From assembly GCF_037482285.1 (NCBI RefSeq), contig NZ_JBBEYB010000005.1, positions 62,001 through 126,000 of the forward strand: a stretch of 64,000 bases of DNA, in the 5' to 3' direction. A program made the position numbers and the translations under genes. The notes beneath the pieces are model-generated. The model was not told where the DNA came from. It ran no database searches and saw nothing but the letters and a program-made list of their open reading frames with translations. This document shows positions 9,970 through 18,861 of the stretch, piece by piece. Every line of letters begins with the position of its first letter. Position 1 is the stretch's first letter. Source of the stretch: Aquabacterium sp029268225 (GTDB lineage: Bacteria; Pseudomonadota; Gammaproteobacteria; Burkholderiales; Burkholderiaceae_C).

Positions 9970-10623
9970 TCAGGCCGGGATGGCCGATTCGAACGCCTGG
10001 ATCAGCGAACGGATGGCGTCACGCTTGAGCTTGAGCGCAGCCTGGTTGACCACGAGGCGCGAGCTGATGTCCATGATGTGCTCAACCTCGACCAGCTTGT
10101 TGGCCTTGAGGGTGTTGCCTGTGGACACCAGATCGACGATGGCATCGGCCAAGCCGGTCAGGGGCGCCAACTCCATCGAGCCGTACAGCTTGATCAGGTC
10201 CACGTGCACGCCCTTGTTGGCGAAGTGCTCGCGGGCGATGGTGGTGTACTTGGTGGCCACGCGGATGCGCGAGCCTTGCTTGACGGCCGCTGCGTAGTCG
10301 AAGTCAGCGCGCACGGCCACGCTCATGTGGCACTTGGCGATGTTGAGGTCGAGCGGCTGGTACAGACCATCGTTGCCACCGGCGCTGCCGGCGTGCTCGA
10401 TGAGGATGTCCTTGCCGGCCACGCCGATGTCGGCACCGCCGTAGGCCACATAGGTGGGCACGTCGGTGGCCCGCACCAACACCACGCGCACGTCAGGGCG
10501 GTTGGTGTTGAGGATGAGCTTGCGGGTCTTTTCCGGATCTTCGGTCACCTCGATGCCGGCAGCAGCCAGCAGAGGCAAGGTTTCTTCGAAGATGCGGCCT
10601 TTGGAGAGTGCGAGGGTGATCAT
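9970..10623 (-). CDS. hisG: ATP phosphoribosyltransferase HisG, short form
   Basis: 217 aa. It starts MITLALSKGRIFEETLPLL and has VRATDVPTYV and ADIGVAGKDIL. The PRPP-binding region lies in the LVSTGNTLKANKL segment. It lacks the C-terminal ACT-like regulatory domain, so it is the short form, which works with the HisRS-like subunit HisZ. No hisZ is in this window. It is the first committed step of histidine synthesis and starts 2 nt after murA. Confidence 0.96.
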   Translation of the reverse strand: MITLALSKGRIFEETLPLLAAAGIEVTEDPEKTRKLILNTNRPDVRVVLVRATDVPTYVAYGGADIGVAGKDILIEHAGSAGGNDGLYQPLDLNIAKCHMSVAVRADFDYAAAVKQGSRIRVATKYTTIAREHFANKGVHVDLIKLYGSMELAPLTGLADAIVDLVSTGNTLKANKLVEVEHIMDISSRLVVNQAALKLKRDAIRSLIQAFESAIPA

Positions 10624-10625
10624 GA

Positions 10626-11930
10626 TCAGGCGGCTCCCTTGACACGCTCGATGTCGGCGCCAATCGCGCGGAGCTTGGCTTCCATGCGGTCGTAACCGCG
10701 GTCAAGGTGGTAAATGCGGTCGACCAGGGTCTCGCCTTCGGCCACCAGGCCAGCGATGACGAGGCTGGCCGAGGCACGCAGGTCAGTGGCCATGACGGTG
10801 GCACCCGACAACTGGGGCACGCCGGTCACGACTGCACTGCGGCCGTCCACCGTGATGTTGGCGCCCAAGCGGATCAACTCGTTGACGTGCATGAAGCGGT
10901 TTTCGAAGATGGTCTCGTGGATGATCGCGCTGCCCTCGGCCACGCAGTCGAGCGCCATGAACTGGGCTTGCATGTCGGTCGGGAAGGCGGGGTACTCACG
11001 GGTGCGGAAGCCCACGGCCTTCGGGCGGCTGTTGGCGGTGACGCGGATCCAGTCGTCACCGGCTTCGATGCCGACACCGGCTTCACGCAGCTTGTCGATG
11101 ACGGCCCCCAGGTGCTCGGCCTTGGCGCGACGCAGGGTGACATCACCGCCGGTAGCGCCGACGGCGCACAGGAAAGTGCCGGCCTCGATGCGATCGGGAA
11201 TGATCTGATGGGCCTGTGCAGGCGTGAGGCCGTGCAGACGCTCAACACCTTGGATGCGGATGCGGCTGGTGCCACGGCCTTCGATCTGGGCGCCCATGGC
11301 CACCAACAAATCGACCAGGTCGGAGATTTCCGGCTCTTGCGCAGCGTTTTCGAGGATGGTTTCACCCTCTGCCAGCGCGGCGGCCATCAGGAAGTTCTCG
11401 GTGCCGGTCACCGTCACCATGTCGGTGGTGATGCTGGCGCCTTTCAGGCGGGTCGGACGGCCTTGCGCATCCACAGGCGTGCTGGCTTCGATGTAGCCAT
11501 GCGCCACAGTGATGTGCGCGCCCATGGCCTGCAGGCCCTTGATGTGCTGATCGACGGGGCGCGAGCCGATGGCGCAGCCACCGGGCAGCGACACGCGGGC
11601 ACGACCGAAACGGGCCAGCAGGGGACCCAACACCAGGATGGAGGCGCGCATGGTCTTGACCAGCTCATACGGCGCCTCGGGGTTGGTCACCCCACCGGCG
11701 TCGAGCGTGACGAGATCAGGATTGTCGTCATGACGACGGGCGACCACACCCATGTTGGCCAGCAGCTTGAACGTGGTAGACACGTCCTGCAGTTGCGGCA
11801 CATTGGCCAGGGTCACCGGCTCGGCGCTCAACAGGGTGGCGCAAAGGTCGGGCAAGGCGGCGTTCTTGGCGCCGGAGATCGTCACTTCGCCTTGGAGGCG
11901 ACGACCGCCACGGATCAGGAGTTTGTCCAT
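10626..11930 (-). CDS. murA: UDP-N-acetylglucosamine 1-carboxyvinyltransferase MurA
   Basis: 434 aa, two-domain EPSP-synthase fold. The catalytic cysteine is present in GCAIGSRPVDQH, and KNAALPDL near the N-terminus carries the conserved Lys-Asn. It transfers enolpyruvate from PEP to UDP-GlcNAc, the first committed step of peptidoglycan synthesis, and is therefore expected to be fosfomycin-sensitive. It is placed between ibaG and hisG; this ibaG-murA linkage is common in proteobacteria. Confidence 0.98.
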   Translation of the reverse strand: MDKLLIRGGRRLQGEVTISGAKNAALPDLCATLLSAEPVTLANVPQLQDVSTTFKLLANMGVVARRHDDNPDLVTLDAGGVTNPEAPYELVKTMRASILVLGPLLARFGRARVSLPGGCAIGSRPVDQHIKGLQAMGAHITVAHGYIEASTPVDAQGRPTRLKGASITTDMVTVTGTENFLMAAALAEGETILENAAQEPEISDLVDLLVAMGAQIEGRGTSRIRIQGVERLHGLTPAQAHQIIPDRIEAGTFLCAVGATGGDVTLRRAKAEHLGAVIDKLREAGVGIEAGDDWIRVTANSRPKAVGFRTREYPAFPTDMQAQFMALDCVAEGSAIIHETIFENRFMHVNELIRLGANITVDGRSAVVTGVPQLSGATVMATDLRASASLVIAGLVAEGETLVDRIYHLDRGYDRMEAKLRAIGADIERVKGAA

Positions 11931-12014
11931 GAAACACAGAGGGCGCGATGCCCCACAGCCGTGAGGGTCGCGCCGAAATGAGAGGTGACCGTGAAAAAAC
12001 CGTGTGCTGTCGGA

Positions 12015-12260
12015 TCAGTTCTGGGCGGCCCACTCGGCCGGCGTCAGGGTCTTCATCGACAACGCATGGATCTGTGCCCGCATTCTATCGCCGAGGGCCT
12101 GGTAAACGCGCTGATGGCGCGCGATGCGGGTCTTGCCTTCGAACTCGGCGGACACGATGGTGGCGAAGAAATGCTGTCCATCGCCTTCCACAGCCAGGTG
12201 GGTGCAGGGCAGACCATCGGCAATGTACTGCTGGACTTCGTCGGGGGTGGGGTTGGCCAT
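12015..12260 (-). CDS. ibaG: BolA family protein (IbaG-like)
   Basis: 81 aa. It has the BolA fold pattern: N-terminal helix, THLAVEGDGQHFFATIVS strands, and the RIARHQRVYQALGDRM helix with the invariant histidine. BolA proteins bind [2Fe-2S] clusters with monothiol glutaredoxins. The position just upstream of murA and the short N-terminus favour IbaG over BolA itself. The ATG at 12260 is the only plausible start. Confidence 0.85.
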   Translation of the reverse strand: MANPTPDEVQQYIADGLPCTHLAVEGDGQHFFATIVSAEFEGKTRIARHQRVYQALGDRMRAQIHALSMKTLTPAEWAAQN

Positions 12261-12291
12261 GGGACGTCTTTCGGGCGATCGGTGACAGAGG

Positions 12292-13065
12292 TCAGTGACG
12301 GATTTTGTAGCCAGTCTTGAGCAGGCGCAGGGCCAGCACGGCGACCAGGGTCGTGGTCGTGCCCACGACCGACAGGCTCAACCAGGGGCTGACGTCGCTG
12401 ACGCCAAAGAAGCCCCGGCGGAAACCGTCAATGAGGTAGAAAAAAGGGTTGAGGTGGGAGACGCTGTGCCAGAACGGCGGCAGCGAGTGCACCGAGTAGA
12501 ACACGCCCGACAGGAAGGTCATGGGCATGATGATGAAGTTCTGGAACGCGGCCAGTTGGTCAAACTTTTCGGCCCACAGGCCTGCGATCAGGCCGAGCGA
12601 GCCCAACAAGGTGCCGCCCAGCACGGCGAAGGTCAGCGTCCACCACGGCTCGGACATGCCTGGCCAGGAGAACCAGGCCGTGACCGCGAAGACGCCCAAT
12701 CCGACGACCAGCCCCCGCACCAGCGAGGCGCCCACATAGGCGAGGAACCAGGCGCGGTGCGACAAGGGGGTCAGCAACACGAACACGAGGTTGCCGGTGA
12801 TCTTGCTCTGGATGAGCGAGGACGAGGCGTTGGCAAAGGCGTTTTGCAGCAAGCTCATCATCACCAGACCGGGGATGAGGAAGCTGGTGTAGCCCACCCC
12901 TGGGAACACCTCGACGCGGTCTTCCAGCACGTGACCAAAGATGAGCAGGTAGAGCATGCCGGTGAGCACGGGCGCGCCCACGGTCTGAAAGGCCACCTTC
13001 CAGAACCGCATCACTTCCTTGATGAACAGGGGGCGAACGCCCTCGAACGACTGGCGCCAGTTCAT
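12292..13065 (-). CDS. ABC-2 type transporter permease (YadH-like)
   Basis: 257 aa with about six membrane helices and the ABC-2 signature region FLSGVFYSVHSLPPFW, typical of drug/polysaccharide exporter permeases. The start at 13065 (MNWRQSFEGVRPLF) overlaps the stop of the ATPase gene by 4 nt (ATGA), so the two subunits are translated together. The substrate cannot be told from sequence. In many proteobacteria the same pair sits near murA and ibaG. Confidence 0.87.
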   Translation of the reverse strand: MNWRQSFEGVRPLFIKEVMRFWKVAFQTVGAPVLTGMLYLLIFGHVLEDRVEVFPGVGYTSFLIPGLVMMSLLQNAFANASSSLIQSKITGNLVFVLLTPLSHRAWFLAYVGASLVRGLVVGLGVFAVTAWFSWPGMSEPWWTLTFAVLGGTLLGSLGLIAGLWAEKFDQLAAFQNFIIMPMTFLSGVFYSVHSLPPFWHSVSHLNPFFYLIDGFRRGFFGVSDVSPWLSLSVVGTTTTLVAVLALRLLKTGYKIRH

Positions 13066-13979
13066 GCGTGTGCTCCTTGTTGGCCTTGCATGATGGCCAG
13101 GAAGACGTCCTCGAGGTCCGCACGACCCAGCTCCAGGTCTTCGATCGCGCATCCCGCCTCGCGCAGGCGCGCCAGCAGGACTTCGACCTCGGCGGCATCC
13201 CGGGCCGGCAACTGCACGATGCGGCCGGTGATGCGGGCCTGCGCCGCCAGATCAGGCGGCAAGGTCGCGTCGGTCTTGAAGCGCAGCATGGTGGAGGCCG
13301 TGCCGGCCAGCAGGGACGAGGTGCGATCCAACGCCACCAGCTCGCCCTTCTTGAGCATGCCGATGCGGTGGCACAGGGCCTCGGCCTCTTCCAGGTAATG
13401 GGTGGTCAGCAGCACCGTGTGCCCTTCCTTGTTGAGGCGGGCGATGAAGTGCCACAAGGTTTGACGCAGTTCCACGTCGACCCCTGCGGTAGGCTCATCC
13501 AGCACGATGACGGGTGGGCGGTGCACCAGGGCCTGGGCCACCAGCACGCGGCGCTTCATCCCGCCCGACAGCTGACGCATGTTGGCGTCGGCCTTGTCAC
13601 TCAGACCCAGATGGGACAGCAACTCGTCGATCCAGTCGTCGTTGCGTCGCAGGCCGAAGTAGGCACTTTGGTTGCGCAGCGTTTCACGAACTGAAAAGAA
13701 TGGGTCGAACACTAGCTCTTGCGGCACGACGCCCAGGGCGCGGCGTGCATCGGCATAGTCGCTGACGACATCGTGCCCCTGGACGGTGACACGACCGGCT
13801 GAAGCACGGCTCAGCCCCGCCAGGATGCTGATGAGGGTGGTCTTGCCAGCCCCGTTGGGACCCAGCAGGCCGAAAAACTCGCCTTCATGGATGTCAAAAC
13901 TGACGTCCTGCAAGGCGCGCACGGTGCGCCCGCCGGAGCTGAAGGTCTTGGATACGTGCTGAAAGGATACGGCGCTCAT
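13062..13979 (-). CDS. ABC transporter ATP-binding protein (YadG-like)
   Basis: 305 aa. It has Walker A GPNGAGKTT (about residue 40), signature LSGGMKRR, Walker B VIVLDEPTAGVD and the H-loop TTHYLEEAE. The C-terminal about 80 residues extend beyond the nucleotide-binding domain, as in DrrA-type exporters. It energises the permease encoded immediately downstream. Confidence 0.9.
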   Translation of the reverse strand: MSAVSFQHVSKTFSSGGRTVRALQDVSFDIHEGEFFGLLGPNGAGKTTLISILAGLSRASAGRVTVQGHDVVSDYADARRALGVVPQELVFDPFFSVRETLRNQSAYFGLRRNDDWIDELLSHLGLSDKADANMRQLSGGMKRRVLVAQALVHRPPVIVLDEPTAGVDVELRQTLWHFIARLNKEGHTVLLTTHYLEEAEALCHRIGMLKKGELVALDRTSSLLAGTASTMLRFKTDATLPPDLAAQARITGRIVQLPARDAAEVEVLLARLREAGCAIEDLELGRADLEDVFLAIMQGQQGAHA

Positions 13980-14040
13980 GGAGGGGGCGATTCTAGGCCG
14001 GCACGGCTGAGCGTGCTCGGGGCCCCTCTCAATTCCAGAC

Positions 14041-14349
14041 TCAGGCCTGGGAACCCGAAGCCTTTTCCACCATGCGGCTGACGTTCTTGGCGATCTCGGC
14101 CTCGATCATGGGCTTGAAGGCCTTCATCATCAGGCCCAGCTTGATGTTCACATCGAAGCTGTTGGCGGTGACGGTCATGGTGCCGTTGACGCCCGAGCGC
14201 TCAAACGAAATGACGTCCTGCTCGGCACCTTCCTGATGCTTGCAGGTCAGGCCCATCTTGGCTGCGGCGCCATCCGCCCAACGCTGGGCCAGTTCGCGGG
14301 CCTTGGGCAGACCGAGGTTGTGGGCTTGCTGAAACTGCACGTCGCTCAT
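14041..14349 (-). CDS. Polyhydroxyalkanoic acid system family protein
   Basis: 102 aa, soluble. It resembles the small PHA granule-associated/regulatory family (PF09650-like): an N-terminal helix with ARELAQRWADGAAAKMG, then alternating strands with ISFERSGVNGTMTVT, and a Lys/Ala helix at the end. The start at 14349 (MSDVQF) has GAGGA 5 nt upstream. The family link rests on overall pattern, and the exact role in PHA metabolism is unknown. It is divergent from the amidohydrolase gene. Confidence 0.6.
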   Translation of the reverse strand: MSDVQFQQAHNLGLPKARELAQRWADGAAAKMGLTCKHQEGAEQDVISFERSGVNGTMTVTANSFDVNIKLGLMMKAFKPMIEAEIAKNVSRMVEKASGSQA

Positions 14350-14523
14350 GAGCGTCCTCAAAAGTAAGTAAGGGTGTCAAAGGCGCGAACTATAAATAGC
14401 TCACTCCACACGTCAAGCCCCAGCCTCAAGAGTTGATCTGCTGACGGACAATCTTCCCCCTTGATGAGGGGGCTTTCCGGACAGGTAAGATGGACCCGAC
14501 GCCATTTTTGCGGTGAGATCCCG

Positions 14524-15741
14524 ATGTCCCAGCTCCCAGTCGTCCCACCTTCACTTGTGTTGCCTGAATTGCTGGCGCAAAGCGAGGCCATGCGCGTGCT
14601 GCGCCGCGACCTGCACGCCCACCCAGAGTTGTGCTTCCAAGAGGAGCGCACGTCCGATGTCATTGCACGCACACTTTCAGCCTGGGGCGTTGAGGTGCAC
14701 CGCGGGCTGGGCAAGACTGGGGTGGTCGGGGTGATCGAGGGGCGGCCTGGCAGACGCGCCATTGGCTTGCGGGCCGACATCGACGCCTTGCCCATGACGG
14801 AGCACAACCAGTTCGCCCACGCGAGCCGCCATCACGGCCGGATGCACGCCTGCGGCCACGATGGACACACGGCGATGCTGTTGTCGGCCGCGCAGCACCT
14901 CGCCGCCACCCGAGACTTCGATGGCCGGGTGATTCTGGTGTTCCAGCCAGCCGAAGAGGGCGGCGGCGGTGCCCGTGAAATGATCCAGGACGGTCTGTTC
15001 GAACGCTTCCCGATGGATGCGATTTTCGGCATGCACAACTGGCCTGGCATGCCAGCCGGCACCTTCGCCATCAAGGATGGCCCCTGCTTTGCGTCGAGCA
15101 ACGAGTTCCACATCACCATCCGAGGCAAGGGATGCCATGGCGCCATGCCCCACCTGGGGATCGACCCGGTGCCGGTCGCATGCCAACTGGTGCAAGCCTT
15201 CCAGACCATCGTGACACGCAATATGCGTCCCATCGAAACGGGCGTGATCTCGGTGACGATGATCCAAGCGGGCGAAGCCACCAACGTGGTGCCTGACTCT
15301 GTGACGCTGCAAGGCACGGTGCGCACCTTCACCGACGAGACGCTGGACTTGATCGAATTGCGGATGCGGGAACTGAGCCACCAATTGAGCGCAGCCTTCG
15401 GTGCTACCGCCGAGTTCGAGTTTCAACGCAACTACCCGCCTACCATCAACCACAGCGCCGAGACGGCATTTGCACGCCAGGTGATGACCGAGGTGGTGGG
15501 CGCAGAGCGGGTGCAGGAGTTCGAAGCCACGATGGGCGCGGAAGACTTCAGCTTTTTCCTGCAGCACAAGCCCGGCGCGTATTTTGTGATCGGCAACGGC
15601 GATGGCACGCACCGCGAGGGCGGCCACGGCCTGGGGCCGTGCACGCTCCACAACCCCAGCTACGATTTCAATGACGAGTTGATTCCGCTGGGCGGCACCT
15701 TGTGGGTGAAGCTGGCGCAGCGCTGGCTGAGCCAGCCCTGA
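14524..15741 (+). CDS. M20 family aminoacylase / amidohydrolase (hippurate hydrolase-like)
   Basis: 405 aa. Metal ligands are visible in HACGHDGHTAML, ADIDALPM, EEGGGGA and HNWPGMP, and the C-terminal MGAEDFSFF. It hydrolyses N-acyl amino acids such as hippurate; the precise substrate is not predictable. The start at ATG 14524 follows GGTGAG. In the 174-bp intergenic stretch before it there is a CCCCCT/AGGGGG hairpin (about 14456-14472) of unknown role. Confidence 0.88.
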   Translation: MSQLPVVPPSLVLPELLAQSEAMRVLRRDLHAHPELCFQEERTSDVIARTLSAWGVEVHRGLGKTGVVGVIEGRPGRRAIGLRADIDALPMTEHNQFAHASRHHGRMHACGHDGHTAMLLSAAQHLAATRDFDGRVILVFQPAEEGGGGAREMIQDGLFERFPMDAIFGMHNWPGMPAGTFAIKDGPCFASSNEFHITIRGKGCHGAMPHLGIDPVPVACQLVQAFQTIVTRNMRPIETGVISVTMIQAGEATNVVPDSVTLQGTVRTFTDETLDLIELRMRELSHQLSAAFGATAEFEFQRNYPPTINHSAETAFARQVMTEVVGAERVQEFEATMGAEDFSFFLQHKPGAYFVIGNGDGTHREGGHGLGPCTLHNPSYDFNDELIPLGGTLWVKLAQRWLSQP

Positions 15742-15771
15742 GCGGAGAAGTCATTTCAGGGACAGCCGCCG

Positions 15772-17526
15772 TCAGAACACGGCCCCACTGTTGAGGTCGG
15801 CCACACGGCGGGTGCGCTCGCGATCCAGCACATGGCCCACGGTGCTCTCTGGCACACCCAAGGCTTCCAGCACGAAGGCGGACAGCTGCAACCCAGCCTC
15901 AACCGTTTCCGGGATCACCATGTTGGCCCCTGCGGCCAACAGATCACGCGCGTGCTTGGTGTCCCGTGAGCGAGCGAAGATCTGCAACTGTGGATACTCA
16001 CCCCGCACTGCCCGCACGGTGGCCAGTGCCGCCGCCGGCTGATCCATGGTCACGACCACCGCGGCCGCCTGCCCGACGTGCAGACGGTGCAGGAATTCAG
16101 GACGGGCGGCGTTGCCATAGAACACAGGCTTGCCCTTGTTGCGCAGTTGCGCGACCAGGTTGGCATCTTGCTCGACAGCGACAAAAGAGACGCCCTGGTC
16201 CATCAGCAACTCACCGATCAACTGGCCCACGCGACCGTATCCGGCCACGACCACCTGCCCGGTGCCGAGTGACGGCACGGTCTCCAGCATGCTGAGTGGA
16301 CTCGCCGGCGGATGCTGGGCATCCAGGCGGGCACCCAGCCACTGCCCCCATTGCGCCACCATCGGGGTGACGAACAGGGTGAGACCGACCACCAGCAAGA
16401 CGAACTGCGCCATCTGGGGAGACAGAAGTTGGCTGGCTGCAGCCACACCGACCACGATGAACGCAAACTCACCGCCCTGCCCCAGCAACAACCCCGACTC
16501 GACAGAACGCCCCCAACTGAGCCCACCAACGCGAAAGATGGCGGTGACGACCGTGGCCTTGATCAGGATGAGCCCCATGACCGACAGCGGGACCCACAGT
16601 GGGTTGGCCAGGATCTCGCGGGCGTCAATGCCCATGCCCACCGTCATGAAGAACAGGCCCATCAGCAGGCCCTTGAAGGGCTCGATCGTGACCTCGACCT
16701 CATGACGGTATTCGGTTTCGGCCAGCAGCAAGCCGGCCAACAGCGCCCCCAGCGCCATCGACAGACCCGCTGCCGCGGTAAGGCCGGCGATGCTGAGGGT
16801 GGCCAGCAGCGTCAGCGCCATGAAAACATCGGCCTGACGCTGACGCGCGAAGTTACGGAACAGCGGGCGGATGACCTTGCGCCCCACCACGAAGATGAGC
16901 ACGACGGCAACCACAGACTTGAGCAAGGTCATCCCCGTGACCGACCACATGTCAGGACTGCTTCCGCGACCGAGCAAATCGATGAGGATGAGTACGGGCA
17001 CGACCGCCAAATCCTGGAACATCAGCACCGCGAAAATCGACTGCCCCATGGGGGTCGCGAGGGCCTCACGCTGGGAGAGCAGTTGCACGATCACGGCCGT
17101 GGACGACAGCGACAGCACCATGCCCAGCACCAAGGAGGACTGCCAGGAGTTACCGAAGGCCATCGCCAGCGCGCAGATCACGGCGGAGGAGGCGAGTACC
17201 TGCAAGGCACCTGCCCCGAACACCCAGCGTCGCATGGCCCACAGCCGCTCGGCAGACAGCTCCAGCCCGATCATGAACATGAGGAAGAGCACGCCCATTT
17301 CGGCAAGCACAGTCACCCCTGCACGCTGGGGGAAGGTGAACTGCGCGAGCCAGGGCCAGGTATCGACCCACAGCCCCAAGCCATACGGCCCGACGATCAA
17401 GCCGACGCCCAGAAAGCCCAGCACCTGATTGACCTTGAGCCGCTGCAACAAGGGAATGAGGACACCGGCCAGCGTGAGAAACAGCAGGGTCTCACGCAAA
17501 AATGGCATAGCGTGTTGCTCGGCCAT
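15772..17526 (-). CDS. Monovalent cation:proton antiporter, KefB/KefC-like (CPA2) with RCK domain
   Basis: 584 aa. About twelve membrane helices span residues 8-390. Then comes a Rossmann-type TrkA-N/RCK domain beginning VVVAGYGRVGQLIGELL (about 420) with a conserved acidic ligand region FVAVEQD. It probably mediates glutathione- or nucleotide-gated K+/H+ exchange. The ATG at 17526 lies 2 nt after the RNA-ligase stop, so it may be read from the same transcript as the PIN/ligase pair. ATG 17508 is an alternative start. Confidence 0.9.
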   Translation of the reverse strand: MAEQHAMPFLRETLLFLTLAGVLIPLLQRLKVNQVLGFLGVGLIVGPYGLGLWVDTWPWLAQFTFPQRAGVTVLAEMGVLFLMFMIGLELSAERLWAMRRWVFGAGALQVLASSAVICALAMAFGNSWQSSLVLGMVLSLSSTAVIVQLLSQREALATPMGQSIFAVLMFQDLAVVPVLILIDLLGRGSSPDMWSVTGMTLLKSVVAVVLIFVVGRKVIRPLFRNFARQRQADVFMALTLLATLSIAGLTAAAGLSMALGALLAGLLLAETEYRHEVEVTIEPFKGLLMGLFFMTVGMGIDAREILANPLWVPLSVMGLILIKATVVTAIFRVGGLSWGRSVESGLLLGQGGEFAFIVVGVAAASQLLSPQMAQFVLLVVGLTLFVTPMVAQWGQWLGARLDAQHPPASPLSMLETVPSLGTGQVVVAGYGRVGQLIGELLMDQGVSFVAVEQDANLVAQLRNKGKPVFYGNAARPEFLHRLHVGQAAAVVVTMDQPAAALATVRAVRGEYPQLQIFARSRDTKHARDLLAAGANMVIPETVEAGLQLSAFVLEALGVPESTVGHVLDRERTRRVADLNSGAVF

Positions 17527-17528
17527 GC

Positions 17529-18230
17529 TCAGCCCTCATCCGTCCAGGCCACGCGGTTCCACTGGATGGCGCGACTGCGCCAGTGCTCCTCGATGCTCTG
17601 TACGAAATCCGGCCGGACCAGCTTGGCACGCCCCAGCAACCAGTCCTCGTCTTCGTGTCGGATGACCACGCCTTCCAGAGAACCCAGCCGGTAGTGACTG
17701 CGATGGGTGTTCACCCACTCGGTCAACACCGGAAGGCTGGTTGCGCCCGCGCTGACACGCGGCACCTCGCGCAAGCCCAGCTTCTGAGCCAGCTCATGCC
17801 GACGGCGGGTGCTCCAGAAACGCTGCTCGTCACGGTCGTACACATCGAACGCCAGGAACCAGTCGGGCAAGGTCTCATAGTCCAGCGAGTGCTGGGCTGC
17901 ACACCATTCTCCAAACAGGATCAGGCGATCGCCCAGGGCATCGAACAGCTCACCCTCGCGGATGGCCAGCCACTCGTCGAGACGGGAAAACTGTCCACCG
18001 TAGGGCTTGTTGAGGTACTGGCCACGGTTTTGAACGTGCAACACCGCTTCACTCGAAAACGAGATGCCCATGTTGGCGCCGTCTAGCTTTTCCTCGACCA
18101 CCACCGGGTGCTGCAGCAAGGCCTGAGCCTCTTCGGGTGTCAGGACCTTGTCATCACGCGGCGTGCCGCTGGCCAGCCAGGCGATGTGAGGGGTGTGCGG
18201 GAAGCGAAAGAAATCGTGGGTGTGCGACAT
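17529..18230 (-). CDS. Stand-alone RNA ligase (ATP-dependent nucleotidyltransferase, Rnl2-like)
   Basis: 233 aa consisting of a nucleotidyltransferase domain. All core motifs are seen: motif I EEKLDGANMG (Lys about 48), motif Ia NRGQY, motif III LFGEWC, IIIa WFLAFDVYD, motif IV LEGVVIRHE and motif V RAKLVRP. The protein is therefore expected to be catalytically competent in adenylate transfer and RNA 3'-OH/5'-P sealing. Start chosen at ATG 18230 (MSHTHDFFRFP). It lies 22 nt downstream of a PIN-domain gene and 2 nt upstream of the antiporter, which suggests a cut-and-reseal or RNA-repair pair. The biological substrate is unknown. Confidence 0.8.
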   Translation of the reverse strand: MSHTHDFFRFPHTPHIAWLASGTPRDDKVLTPEEAQALLQHPVVVEEKLDGANMGISFSSEAVLHVQNRGQYLNKPYGGQFSRLDEWLAIREGELFDALGDRLILFGEWCAAQHSLDYETLPDWFLAFDVYDRDEQRFWSTRRRHELAQKLGLREVPRVSAGATSLPVLTEWVNTHRSHYRLGSLEGVVIRHEDEDWLLGRAKLVRPDFVQSIEEHWRSRAIQWNRVAWTDEG

Positions 18231-18252
18231 GAAGTGAATCGCTGAAAGGGGG

Positions 18253-18801
18253 TCAGTGGCCGAACTTGTGGACATGGAACTCCTGCACGTCTTCACAGCA
18301 CAGAAAGCGGATCTGCACGCAGTGCTCGCCCAGGTGGGGTGCCCAGTCCAGCCACTTGGAGTCGGCCGCCTGCAAGATGGGCGGGCGCTCAGGGTGGGCA
18401 TGCGCCACAGCCACGAACTTGCGGTCGGAATCGTCGAAGTGGTTCAGGTCGACATCGACCGGAAAGCTGAGAAAACCTCGCTGGACATGGGGGTCGAGGT
18501 GGATCAGATCGCAGCGGGCCGCATCGTCATGGTGGTGCAACACCCAACGCACGAAGGCATCACCCACCCCCTGACCATCGCTGGCGTGGGTCTTGTGCTG
18601 GTATTCGTTGACGATGGCATAGGCATCGTCCAAGGCCACCCGACCTTCAGCCATGAGACGTGTGAGCCACTCCCGACAGGTCATGACGCAAGCGGGACTG
18701 ACATCCGGATGCTGACCGTTGGCCACCAGGAGGACGTTGGTGTCCACCACATAGGTCACAGGATTCAAGGTCGCTGCGGGGATGGTCAAGGGCGGCATCA
18801 T
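18253..18801 (-). CDS. PIN-domain protein (predicted ribonuclease)
   Basis: About 182 aa. It starts with TYVVDTNVLLVANG, the first acidic position of PIN nucleases. It continues with a conserved Glu in AIVNEYQHKT and an acidic DDSDRKFVAVAHA near residue 135, so a complete acidic site is plausible. Two adjacent ATGs (18801 and 18798) follow a GGTGG ribosome site. No antitoxin-like ORF is adjacent; instead the next gene is an RNA ligase in the same direction. This argues against an ordinary VapBC pair. It is divergent from gspA with only about 60 bp between starts. Confidence 0.7.
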   Translation of the reverse strand: MMPPLTIPAATLNPVTYVVDTNVLLVANGQHPDVSPACVMTCREWLTRLMAEGRVALDDAYAIVNEYQHKTHASDGQGVGDAFVRWVLHHHDDAARCDLIHLDPHVQRGFLSFPVDVDLNHFDDSDRKFVAVAHAHPERPPILQAADSKWLDWAPHLGEHCVQIRFLCCEDVQEFHVHKFGH

Positions 18802-18861
18802 CCACCAATTGTGCACCCGGATGGGGCGTGATCGCCGCACAGACCCCGTTATCCTGTGCGG

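Noticed and set aside
18253..18801. PIN protein as the toxin of a VapBC system
   Set aside because: It is longer than typical VapC, has no upstream VapB-like ORF, and is followed by an RNA ligase.
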